From Bacteroidota bacterium (lineage in GTDB: Bacteria; Bacteroidota; Ignavibacteria; Kapaibacteriales; UBA2268): a stretch of 7,046 nucleotides of DNA. Below are positions 1-6,366 of this stretch, piece by piece. Below the pieces are notes generated by a model. It saw only the letters and a program-made list of their open reading frames with translations. It was not told where the DNA came from and ran no database searches. The stretch covers positions 1 through 7,046 of the forward strand of contig JAKIZN010000077.1 in NCBI GenBank assembly GCA_022708005.1, written 5' to 3'. Position 1 is the stretch's first letter. Each line of letters opens with the position of its first letter. Position numbers and translations under genes: made by a program.

Positions 1-1730
1 ATCTGTGGCATTGGAACGATCCGCTGATTATGACCAACCAAAGAAATAGATGGAAAACCGACAAAGATAAATACAACCTTTGCCTATATAATACAGAAAA
101 AAACAGCATAATTGCCCTTGGCGACTCTTTAATTACGTCAGTTGTGAAAGCAAACAATACACAATTTACTTTGGCATATAGCGATACTCCATATTTAAAA
201 GAGAAAACTTGGTATGGAGATGTTTATGACTTATATTCAATTAATTTGCAAACTGGCGAAAAGCGTTTAATCGAAAAACGAATTGAAGAAACTGCAAGCC
301 TTTCGCCCGACGGGAAATTTATTCTCTATTTTGCCAACAAAAACTGGTTCGCTTTTAATAATATTACCGGCAGCAAAACTAATTTAACCGAAAATCTTGA
401 GACAAGCTTTCTTACGATGGATTTTGATTTGCCTATGACCGTGCCAAGCAATGGATTTGCAGGCTGGCTCGAAAAGGGCAATCAATTCTTAGTTTATGAT
501 AATTATGATATTTGGAAATTCGACGTAGAAAACTCCAAAGCTACTAATATCACAAACTTTTACGGCAAAAACAATAAAATCACGATGCGAGTGAAAAAAA
601 TCGATAGAAAGAAAGAATACTTTAAAGACGATGATATTTTAGCGATGGAAGGCTATAATAACTATACGAAAGTTCAAGGTATTTATACGTTTAACTTGGC
701 TAATTCTACACTTTCGACAAATTTACTTTTAGATAGAAAAAAATATACAGCTTTAATAAAACCAGAATTTTCCGAAAAAATACTATTCACTCGCGAAAAC
801 TATGAAGAATTTCCAGACTTTTGGATAAGCGATAATGCTAATTTTTCTAATGTAAGGAAAATCACCGACGCAAATCCAGAAATTGCTGATTACGAATGGG
901 GCACAACCGAGCTTGTCCGTTGGGCAAATTCTCGCGGCGACTCTTTAGATGGTTATATTATTAAACCTTACGGATATAACCCTAAAAAGCGTTATCCCAT
1001 TTATGTTTACTATTACGAAAGATTTTCCGATAGAACATATAATTTCTCTGCGCCGATGATAAACCACAGACCTATCACGCAAATATATAACTCAGGCGGA
1101 TATATAATGTTTCTGCCAGATATTAAATACTATATCGGCAATCCCGGCTATGATGCATTAGATGCAATTATGACTGGCTCTAAATATTTGATAGATAAAG
1201 GCATAGCAGATTCCACTAAATTCTGTATACAAGGGCACTCTTGGAGTGGCTATCAAACTGCGTTCATTGCAACACAAACAGATTTTTTCAAAGCGGCTTG
1301 CGCAGGCGCTCCCGTTGGCAATATGACAAGTGCTTATGGGCAAATTAGGTTGGAGTCTGGGCTGACTCGTCAATTCCAATACGAAGCTCAGCAAAGCAGA
1401 ATTGGCGGTAAACTCTGGGATTCATTAGATAATTATATTAGAAATTCTCCAATTTTTAACGTAAATAAAGCAAATACACCGCTATTAATAATGTTTGGCG
1501 ATATAGATGAAGCTGTGCCGTGGCAGCAAGGTATCGAGCTTTATATGTCTTATCGCAGGCTTGGCAAAAATGCTGTTTTCTTACAATATGGAAATGAGCC
1601 ACATCACCCAAGGCGATACCAAAATAAATTAGATTACGCACAAAAGATGAAAGAATTTTTCGATCATTACGTGCTTGGTAAGCCTGCTAAGGATTGGATG
1701 ATTCATGGAATACCATATAAAGGGAAATAA
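1..1730 (+). CDS. S9 family (prolyl oligopeptidase-type) serine peptidase, 5' partial
   Basis: C-terminal 575 residues of a serine peptidase of the alpha/beta-hydrolase S9 family, which cleaves peptides and is often exported. The frame is open from base 3, before the first ATG at 30, reading LWHWNDPLI then MTNQ; that ATG is therefore probably internal and the true start lies outside the window. Numbering from it, residues 1 to about 290 are Tyr/Asn/Lys-rich beta-propeller-like sequence and about 295-566 are the hydrolase. The predicted triad is Ser404 in GHSWSG, Asp493 in GDIDEAVP and His525 in NEPHH. Relatives I recall usually read GHSWGG, so the Ser after Trp is a small deviation. A GAPVGNMTSAYG segment (about 428-439) follows the nucleophile, as in this subfamily. 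Full members are usually 800-950 residues, so about 300 are missing. Substrate and signal peptide cannot be judged. The gene ends 77 nt before the tRNA, with no clear terminator of its own. Confidence 0.92.
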   Translation, partial: LWHWNDPLIMTNQRNRWKTDKDKYNLCLYNTEKNSIIALGDSLITSVVKANNTQFTLAYSDTPYLKEKTWYGDVYDLYSINLQTGEKRLIEKRIEETASLSPDGKFILYFANKNWFAFNNITGSKTNLTENLETSFLTMDFDLPMTVPSNGFAGWLEKGNQFLVYDNYDIWKFDVENSKATNITNFYGKNNKITMRVKKIDRKKEYFKDDDILAMEGYNNYTKVQGIYTFNLANSTLSTNLLLDRKKYTALIKPEFSEKILFTRENYEEFPDFWISDNANFSNVRKITDANPEIADYEWGTTELVRWANSRGDSLDGYIIKPYGYNPKKRYPIYVYYYERFSDRTYNFSAPMINHRPITQIYNSGGYIMFLPDIKYYIGNPGYDALDAIMTGSKYLIDKGIADSTKFCIQGHSWSGYQTAFIATQTDFFKAACAGAPVGNMTSAYGQIRLESGLTRQFQYEAQQSRIGGKLWDSLDNYIRNSPIFNVNKANTPLLIMFGDIDEAVPWQQGIELYMSYRRLGKNAVFLQYGNEPHHPRRYQNKLDYAQKMKEFFDHYVLGKPAKDWMIHGIPYKGK

Positions 1731-1752
1731 TTTTTATTTGACTGAAAAAATA

Positions 1753-1784
1753 TTTGGTTGTCAATCGAAAATATTGTATTTTTG
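1753..1784 (+). promoter_or_regulatory. Bacteroidota-type promoter of the tRNA-Ser gene
   Basis: TTTG at 1753-1756 and TATTTTTG at 1777-1784 match the Bacteroidota primary sigma factor consensus (-33 TTTG, -7 TAnnTTTG) exactly, with a 20-nt spacer inside the usual 19-21. Transcription should start around 1790-1793, about 16 nt upstream of the mature tRNA 5' end at 1808. The location directly ahead of a tRNA supports the call; the start site itself is inferred. Confidence 0.72.
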
Positions 1785-1803
1785 TATTCCTTATGATTGA
1801 CAA
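1758..1803. repeat. 9-bp inverted repeat bracketing the tRNA promoter -7 box
   Basis: TTGTCAATC at 1758-1766 is the exact reverse complement of GATTGACAA at 1795-1803, with 28 nt between. The left arm lies in the promoter spacer and the right arm in the short tRNA leader, so the arms flank the -7 box and the predicted start site. It could be a split operator or a chance repeat in AT-rich DNA; no known binding-site consensus was recognised. Confidence 0.45.
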
Positions 1804-1807
1804 TCGA

Positions 1808-1896
<89 letters not shown>

Positions 1897-1904
1897 CAAA
1901 CTTT

Positions 1905-1949
1905 AACGGCAACTGTTTTTATGCAAAACAGTTGCCGTTTTGATTTTTT
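1905..1949 (+). terminator. Rho-independent terminator of tRNA-Ser
   Basis: A perfect 15-bp stem (1905-1919 with 1925-1939; central part CGGCAACTG / CAGTTGCCG) closes on a 5-nt loop TATGC. It runs into TTTT, then GA, then six more T to 1949. It begins 9 nt after the tRNA. No T-run follows the hairpin on the minus strand, so it should work mainly in the plus direction. Confidence 0.88.
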
Positions 1950-2020
1950 GGGGTATGCCCGAGATAAATTGCAAAAAAATAGCGAGAGTAAAAATTGGCG
2001 GCTTGCAGAACAAAATATCC

Positions 2021-2227
2021 TTAAGAATCAAATTGTTTCATCTTGTCGATAAATTTTTGCATTAATAGCTTGAACGCAATTCCTGCAATGATAACAAAAA
2101 ATCCACCTATGAGTATCATAAGCTCCTTTGTCAGAAAATACGCTATAATAAAGGCTATTCCACCTAATACATTAGATATGAGAATCACCCAAACTGCAAC
2201 ATTAAGTTTTTCGGAAATCTTCTTCAC
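2021..2227 (-). CDS. Small two-helix integral membrane protein, unknown function
   Basis: A 68-residue protein I do not recognise. Two hydrophobic segments, about residues 9-31 and 35-56, are joined by a short turn containing TKEL and have Gly-rich faces (NVLGG, LIGGFF). The ends are charged: N-terminal MKKISEK and C-terminal KFIDKMKQ. A helical hairpin with both termini on the cytoplasmic side is likely. The start is GTG at 2227, overlapping the mltG TGA by GTGA. An AAGGA motif about 9 nt upstream, inside the end of mltG, could serve as ribosome site, so translation is probably coupled. The hydrophobic pattern and the operon overlap argue that it is real, not a shadow. It is the last gene of the minus-strand operon; no convincing terminator follows between 2020 and the tRNA terminator. 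Its position suggests a link to MltG or the envelope, but this is only context. Confidence 0.72.
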   Translation of the reverse strand: MKKISEKLNVAVWVILISNVLGGIAFIIAYFLTKELMILIGGFFVIIAGIAFKLLMQKFIDKMKQFDS

Positions 2228-3270
2228 TTCATTTTCCTTGCATTATTTCGAAAAATAGCAACAAATCGCCTGTGCTCATCAAAGTTTTTTGCAAAATTAT
2301 GTCTACCGCTACCGTCGCCAACCGCTACAAAGAACAAATAGTTGTGTCTTTCGTAATTAAATACTGCTTTAATTGAGCTTGTGCTTGGCGAATTAATTGG
2401 TCCAGGCGGCAGCCCCGAATATTTGTATGTGTTATACGGGCTGTCGGCATTAAGGTCAGAGTATAGCAACCTCTTTTTGATGCCCAAAGCATATTGCACA
2501 GTTGGGTCGGCTTGCAATGGCATTTTTCTATTTAAGCGATTGATATAAACTCCAGCTATGCGAGGTCTTTCGTCTGCAATCGGAGATTCTGCCTCTACAA
2601 TTGAAGCTAATGTCATAACTTCATGCCTATCCAAATTGTTGGGCATCGCCATTGCGGCAAACTTTTCGTTCCAAATTTTTTCATTTGCATCGAGCAAAAC
2701 GTCTAAAGCTGCTGCTGCGGGAGTATCCATATCGAATAAATAAGTAGCGGGGTGCAAATATCCCTCAACGCTTTTGGCTTTAATTCCCCTTGCCGCGAGC
2801 AAAGAATCCGATACGCATAATTGGGCAAAGCCGGCAGAATCTATTTGCAATTTTCGGCTTAATATAGATGCAAACCGCTGATATGAAATGCCTTCGGGAA
2901 ACGTTATTCGCTTATTATATAAGTATTGCCCTGTAAATAATGCTTTTAGAATATCGATATTCGGCATATTTTGCGGCAGCTTATGCAATCCAGCTTTAAT
3001 AGTAGCCTTGTGTTTGGAGTTCGCATATTTAGCGACTAACATAAACAACCATTTAGGGCGAAGCGCCCCGCTTTTGTTCATTATAGATATACTTTGCGAT
3101 ACAGTCGCCCCGCTCGATATTTTCACTTTAATAAATTGGCTGTCGATTGGGCTGCTATATAGCGAATAGGCAATATATGCGGAAACTATTAGCACGATTG
3201 AAGATATTATCGCAAATATCAATTTTAGCGAGAGCATTTCTTTGCTTTTCAATTGCTTCCTTTTTTTCAT
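2224..3270 (-). CDS. mltG: Endolytic murein transglycosylase MltG (YceG-like)
   Basis: MltG cuts nascent peptidoglycan strands inside the chain, leaving 1,6-anhydro-MurNAc ends, and is thought to set glycan length at the inner membrane. The protein has 348 residues, close to the usual 330-380. A basic N-terminus (MKKRKQLKSK) precedes one transmembrane helix at about 13-38, then a LysM-like region (about 47-115). The catalytic domain shows VEGYLHPATY (168-177), the catalytic Glu226 in LASIVEAES, GVYINRL (240-246), PLQADPTVQYALG (251-263), GLPPGPINSPS (286-296) and the C-terminal GRHNFAKNFDEH (322-333), all family hallmarks. The ATG at 3270 overlaps the stop of the upstream regulator by ATGA, and only a weak GGAG lies upstream, so translation is probably coupled. 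The 3' end overlaps the small membrane protein gene. Confidence 0.96.
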   Translation of the reverse strand: MKKRKQLKSKEMLSLKLIFAIISSIVLIVSAYIAYSLYSSPIDSQFIKVKISSGATVSQSISIMNKSGALRPKWLFMLVAKYANSKHKATIKAGLHKLPQNMPNIDILKALFTGQYLYNKRITFPEGISYQRFASILSRKLQIDSAGFAQLCVSDSLLAARGIKAKSVEGYLHPATYLFDMDTPAAAALDVLLDANEKIWNEKFAAMAMPNNLDRHEVMTLASIVEAESPIADERPRIAGVYINRLNRKMPLQADPTVQYALGIKKRLLYSDLNADSPYNTYKYSGLPPGPINSPSTSSIKAVFNYERHNYLFFVAVGDGSGRHNFAKNFDEHRRFVAIFRNNARKMK

Positions 3271-4487
3271 AAAGTATCGGATTGCTCCAAGCCATATTCA
3301 TTAATTTTCCTATATAAGGTTCTCTCGCTAATGCCCAATGCAAATGCGGCTTGCCGGCGATTATTATCGAATCTCTTTAGAGCTTTAATAATCATTATTT
3401 TTTCTATTTCATCGAGCGATTGAATTTCATCATCGAATGCTTGAGAGGCGCTTGCTTTGCTATTATAGTGATTAACCGTAGCACCAATTTCTCCTACTTC
3501 GCCATATAAAGCATCTAAATCATTTGCAATCTTGCCGAGAAACCTTTTTATATCTGCAATATCGTTTTTAATATCAAGCAAAGTCCGAAATATCAGAGCC
3601 GAATCAGCTTCAAATTCTTCCTTGCTTTGCAAACTAACAATGGAACTGCTATTGGGTATCTCTCTCGACTTATATTCTGGCAAAGCAGGAGGTATATATT
3701 TTAGCAACATTTCTGGAGTAATAAAAGCTCCTTTTTCAATCGTAACTATCGTATCTATCAAATTTTTAAGCTCGCGGATATTTCCTTGCCAAGGCAAAGA
3801 TTTTAGCACTGTAATTGCATCACTCGAAATACCTTCAAATCTTACCTTTAGCTTTTCTGTGATTTTTTCGCCGAAGTAATCAACTAACAGCGGAATATCT
3901 TGCAAATGCGACCTAAGCGGAGGCAATTTAATTTGCACAGAGTTAAGTCGGAAGAATAAGTCCTGCCTGAAATTGCCCATTGCAACTTCATCTTCAAGGC
4001 TACGATTGGTTGCTGCAATCACTCTTACGTCAACTTTTCTAATATCGGAAGAGCCGAGCCGAGAAAACTCGCCAGACTCCAGCACTCGCAATAATTTAAC
4101 TTGCGTGCCGATTGGCATTTCGCCAATTTCATCAAGAAATATTGTGCCTTTGTCAGCAGTCTCAAAAAAGCCTTTTCTAAGCTCGACGGAGCTTGTATAC
4201 GCTCCTTTTTCGCTACCGAAAAGCTCTGCTTCGAGCAAAGTTTCTGGAATTGCAGCGCAATTAACGCTGATAAGTGGGTATTTTTTGCGGTTGCTTAAGC
4301 CGTGTATAGCATTGGCGAACACTTCTTTGCCTGTGCCAGTCTCGCCAGTTATAAGGACGGTCAAATCAGTTGGCGAAACCATTTCGAGAGCTTCCACAGC
4401 TTTTTGAATTTCGGGCGAATCCCCTATGATGCCATAGCGGAGCTGCAATAAATGCCTAAAACTTCTGTGTATTGTTTGCCTTTGCAT
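3267..4487 (-). CDS. Sigma54-type AAA+ transcriptional activator, no receiver domain, Fis HTH
   Basis: Activator of the NtrC/PspF class, which uses ATP to remodel sigma54 RNA polymerase. I start it at ATG 4487 (406 residues): AGGA sits just upstream (TTTAGGAATTAAAATG), one base after the rhodanese stop. An upstream ATG at 4526 would overlap that gene by 38 nt and has no ribosome site. The AAA+ domain begins about residue 19 with no receiver, GAF or PAS domain. It has Walker A GETGTGKE (48-55), the L1 loop GAYTSS (95-100) in place of GAFTGA, Walker B FLDE (117-120), FRQDLFFRLN (173-182) with likely arginine fingers, and sensor II WQGNIREL (233-240). A long linker (about 270-357) holds a charged, heptad-like helix near 297-337. 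A Fis-type HTH ends the protein (about 375-400; NRRQAAFALGISERTLYRK). Family membership is certain; the target promoters and sigma54 dependence are not. Confidence 0.93.
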   Translation of the reverse strand: MQRQTIHRSFRHLLQLRYGIIGDSPEIQKAVEALEMVSPTDLTVLITGETGTGKEVFANAIHGLSNRKKYPLISVNCAAIPETLLEAELFGSEKGAYTSSVELRKGFFETADKGTIFLDEIGEMPIGTQVKLLRVLESGEFSRLGSSDIRKVDVRVIAATNRSLEDEVAMGNFRQDLFFRLNSVQIKLPPLRSHLQDIPLLVDYFGEKITEKLKVRFEGISSDAITVLKSLPWQGNIRELKNLIDTIVTIEKGAFITPEMLLKYIPPALPEYKSREIPNSSSIVSLQSKEEFEADSALIFRTLLDIKNDIADIKRFLGKIANDLDALYGEVGEIGATVNHYNSKASASQAFDDEIQSLDEIEKIMIIKALKRFDNNRRQAAFALGISERTLYRKINEYGLEQSDTL

Positions 4488-4488
4488 T

Positions 4489-5130
4489 TTAATTCCTAAA
4501 TTTTCTGCTCCACTCTTCCCAGCCATTTTCGTATAGGAACACCTTAGTAAAGCCCAAGCCAGATGTTAGCATTTTTGCTAACTCATGGCTTAAATCGCAA
4601 GTGCCTCCGTCGCAATATACCACAATAGTTTTATCTCGTGGCAAAGATATTAGCTTCGGCATAAGCACACCTTCGTCTTCATACGGATATAAATTTATTG
4701 CATTTGGTATATGCGATTTCTCGTAATCCTCGGCAGTCCTTGCATCAACAATTAGAAATAATGGCGAATTTATTATCCGCTTCATTTGGTCAAACGATAC
4801 AATTTTAAACTCATTTGGTGCGGTATTGTCCGTTGTAATTGCTTCGCTTACTTTCGTGTCAGTGCTTTGATTTTCAGCTATTGGCTCGCTTTCCGTCGCT
4901 TTTGCTGTATCAACTGCAATTGCCTTGGCAATGGTGTCTCTCGTATCAGTGCTATCTATGCTATGCTGAATTTCATTAGCGAAAAGTATAGAATCGGACA
5001 CCATTAGTTCGGATTTATCGCGCGGGATAAAATCAACTCCATTGGGATTAAAATAGTTATAGACAATTGCAACGGCAATGCTCAAAATTAAAATAATTAT
5101 TACTTCTTGCGACAACTTTTTGTTGAACAT
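4489..5130 (-). CDS. Membrane-anchored rhodanese-like domain protein
   Basis: A 213-residue protein. Residues about 8-26 form one N-terminal membrane helix, so the rest probably faces the periplasm. Residues about 58-105 are a low-complexity Ser/Thr/Asp/Glu/Ala-rich tether. The rhodanese domain occupies about 108-212, with FLIVDARTAEDYEKSHIPNA (CH2A-like start and DAR motif), YCDGGTCD with candidate nucleophile Cys173, and a final ENGWEEW. Rhodaneses carry sulfur as a cysteine persulfide, although many members only bind or signal. The active loop has a second cysteine, Cys178, giving CxxxxC, which could form a disulfide or trisulfide. The ATG at 5130 lies 3 nt after the J-domain gene stop, with AGAGG about 10 nt upstream. 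The TAA is one base before the regulator ATG. Its substrate is unknown; being encoded beside a regulator and MltG suggests an envelope sulfur or redox role, by inference only. Confidence 0.87.
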   Translation of the reverse strand: MFNKKLSQEVIIILILSIAVAIVYNYFNPNGVDFIPRDKSELMVSDSILFANEIQHSIDSTDTRDTIAKAIAVDTAKATESEPIAENQSTDTKVSEAITTDNTAPNEFKIVSFDQMKRIINSPLFLIVDARTAEDYEKSHIPNAINLYPYEDEGVLMPKLISLPRDKTIVVYCDGGTCDLSHELAKMLTSGLGFTKVFLYENGWEEWSRKFRN

Positions 5131-5133
5131 CTG

Positions 5134-5529
5134 CTAAAAACCTCTTAGTTTCTTCAAAAAGTTGTAGGCGGAATTTATCTCTTGTGTTTTCTTTTCTGCC
5201 AATTCTTTTAGTTCGTCGCCAAGATTAGCAACTCTATCTGGATGATATTCTTTAATGATTTTCAGATATGCAGCTTTTATTTCTTCGTTGCTTGCCTGCG
5301 GCGAGACTTTTAGAATAGAGCAGGCTTGGGATTCGCTCATTTGGCTGCTGGGCTGGTTCCCACTTTTTTGTTTGCTCTGAGAACCACTTCCGCTATTGCT
5401 TTTTTTTAGCTCTTCGAATGCTTTTAGCAAGTCATCATTTTCATCGGATAGCGGCGAAAAAGACAAGTCATCTTTTGCCCCGAGTTCAGATTTTATTAAT
5501 CGCCCTAATCTATCTAAAATTTGCCCCAT
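5134..5529 (-). CDS. Small J-domain (DnaJ-like) protein
   Basis: A 131-residue co-chaperone-like protein. The C-terminal half (about 66-129) is a J domain: ACSILKVSPQASNEEIKAAY (helices I and II), the invariant HPD at 96-98 in EYHPDRV, then a charged helix III ending in EINSAYNFLKK. The HPD loop should stimulate the ATPase of a DnaK-type Hsp70. There is no Gly/Phe region, zinc finger or C-terminal client-binding domain, so it is a class III J protein, not dnaJ itself. The N-terminus MGQILDRLGRLIKSEL is an amphipathic helix resembling the start of PspA-like proteins. A Ser/Gly/Gln/Lys-rich linker (about 44-64) separates it from the J domain. This is the first gene of the minus-strand operon; the start at 5529 has only a weak GAAG ahead of it. 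Its client is unknown. Confidence 0.86.
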   Translation of the reverse strand: MGQILDRLGRLIKSELGAKDDLSFSPLSDENDDLLKAFEELKKSNSGSGSQSKQKSGNQPSSQMSESQACSILKVSPQASNEEIKAAYLKIIKEYHPDRVANLGDELKELAEKKTQEINSAYNFLKKLRGF

Positions 5530-5824
5530 AACTTCACTTTTTACATTTAAGAATTGATTTTAAATTTCAACTTTCCGACAAATATTTTATTGCATAGCCG
5601 CTTAAAAATACTAAATCGACAAGCGACTTTCAACTGCATCTTTCTGCTTATATTTAACGTATGACGAAGCAATTAATGCAATATTTAAGTTATACCGTAA
5701 TTTTGCAAGTTATTGCTCTTGCTATAAATAATTAACAAGTGCGCCAAACAATTTTTAGCGAAAAACAGTCAAATTTTGCTATATTTGTATAAATTTTGTT
5801 TATCACTAAATTTATAAATATCTT
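5530..5824. promoter_or_regulatory. Divergent intergenic control region between the J-domain operon and ribH
   Basis: A 295-nt, very AT-rich gap between divergently transcribed genes, so it must hold promoters for both directions. On the plus strand a good -7 box lies near the ribH end (separate entry). On the minus strand only a degenerate AATATTTG (5579-5586), about 50 nt from the J-domain ATG, resembles a promoter box, with no good -33 element. A weak hairpin GCAAG/CTTGC lies at 5705-5722. I see no ORF, RNA gene, FMN riboswitch (RFN element) or convincing sigma54 -24/-12 site. Confidence 0.5.
5780..5787 (+). promoter_or_regulatory. Candidate ribH promoter -7 element
   Basis: TATATTTG at 5780-5787 is an exact TAnnTTTG match, about 38 nt upstream of the ribH ATG. 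This would give a leader of about 30 nt with no Shine-Dalgarno, a common arrangement in Bacteroidota. The -33 position shows only TTTAG near 5754-5758 instead of TTTG, so the call is moderate. Confidence 0.5.
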
Positions 5825-6295
5825 ATGGCAAAGATTATTGAAGGCATTTTCGAGGCAAAGGGCAAAAAGTTTGCGATAGTTGTGTCCCGTTGGAATCAAT
5901 TCATTGTTTCTAAAATGTTAGACGGAGCGATTGACGCTTTGAAAAGAAACAATGTGAATGATGATGATATTTCAATAGCTTACGTTCCCGGTGCGTTTGA
6001 AATACCGCTTGTGGTTAAAAAATTTGCTACGTCTGGCAAATACGATGCAGTTATAGCAATCGGCGCCGTTATTCGTGGCTCTACTCCGCATTTTGACTAT
6101 ATCGCTTCGGAAGTTACTAAAGGCATAGCCCATACGGCTCTTGAAACTGCGGTGCCTTGCATTTTCGGCGTGCTTACTACAGATTCGATAGAGCAGGCTA
6201 TAGAGCGGGCTGGCTCGAAGTCTGGCAATAAAGGCTTCGAAGCTGCTATGTCGGCTATAGAAATGGTCTCTTTGCTCGAAAATCCAGCGTTTTAG
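5825..6295 (+). CDS. ribH: 6,7-dimethyl-8-ribityllumazine synthase
   Basis: RibH condenses 5-amino-6-ribitylaminouracil with 3,4-dihydroxy-2-butanone 4-phosphate to give lumazine, the penultimate step of riboflavin synthesis, in the cytoplasm. The 156 residues match the family length. Substrate-site motifs are intact: SRWNQFI (21-27), PGAFEIP (55-61), [13 protein letters not shown] (80-92) with the likely proton-transfer His89, FGVLTTD (114-120) and [11 protein letters not shown] (127-137) with the phosphate-contacting Arg128. These equal B. subtilis His88 and Arg127 with an offset of one. The gene stands apart from other rib genes in the window. No RFN riboswitch precedes it and there is no clear Shine-Dalgarno at the start, so the ATG is chosen by alignment of the N-terminal motif spacing. 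The next gene follows after 71 nt without an obvious terminator, so read-through is possible. Confidence 0.97.
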   Translation: MAKIIEGIFEAKGKKFAIVVSRWNQFIVSKMLDGAIDALKRNNVNDDDISIAYVPGAFEIPLVVKKFATSGKYDAVIAIGAVIRGSTPHFDYIASEVTKGIAHTALETAVPCIFGVLTTDSIEQAIERAGSKSGNKGFEAAMSAIEMVSLLENPAF

Positions 6296-6366
6296 CAGTT
6301 TAAGACGCCAAAATATTGGAAAGCACAAAGTAAAGTCATCGTATTAAGTCATTGTAAGGTAGCTTT

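Noticed and set aside
1950..2020. Intrinsic terminator for the minus-strand operon
   Set aside because: There are T-runs on the minus strand but no convincing GC-rich hairpin ahead of them. The nearby tRNA terminator hairpin lacks a T-tract in this direction.
3532..3879. Plus-strand ORF of 115 codons
   Set aside because: Antisense to the linker and end of the AAA+ domain of the regulator; no independent support.
3973..4407. Plus-strand ORF of 144 codons
   Set aside because: Lies wholly antisense to the AAA+ domain of the regulator, whose motifs prove the coding strand. The Ser/Leu-rich translation is typical of a shadow frame.
4488..4526. Longer N-terminus for the sigma54-type activator starting at ATG 4526
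   Set aside because: It would overlap the rhodanese gene by 38 nt with no ribosome site, while ATG 4487 has AGGA at good spacing directly after the rhodanese stop.
5579..5586. Minus-strand AATATTTG as promoter -7 box for the J-domain operon
   Set aside because: The first base departs from TAnnTTTG and no TTTG lies 19-21 nt upstream; too weak to call as a feature.
5734..5753. Possible sigma54 -24/-12 promoter on the minus strand (TTGGCGCAC-like)
   Set aside because: The GG is present but the GC expected 10 nt downstream is AA, so the essential -12 element is absent.
5530..5824. FMN (RFN) riboswitch upstream of ribH
   Set aside because: None of the conserved RFN helices or the AGGG..GAAAxxC-type signature is visible, and the predicted leader is only about 30 nt.
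5972..6328. Minus-strand ORF of 118 codons
   Set aside because: Antisense to ribH, whose active-site motifs are complete; Arg/Phe-rich shadow translation.
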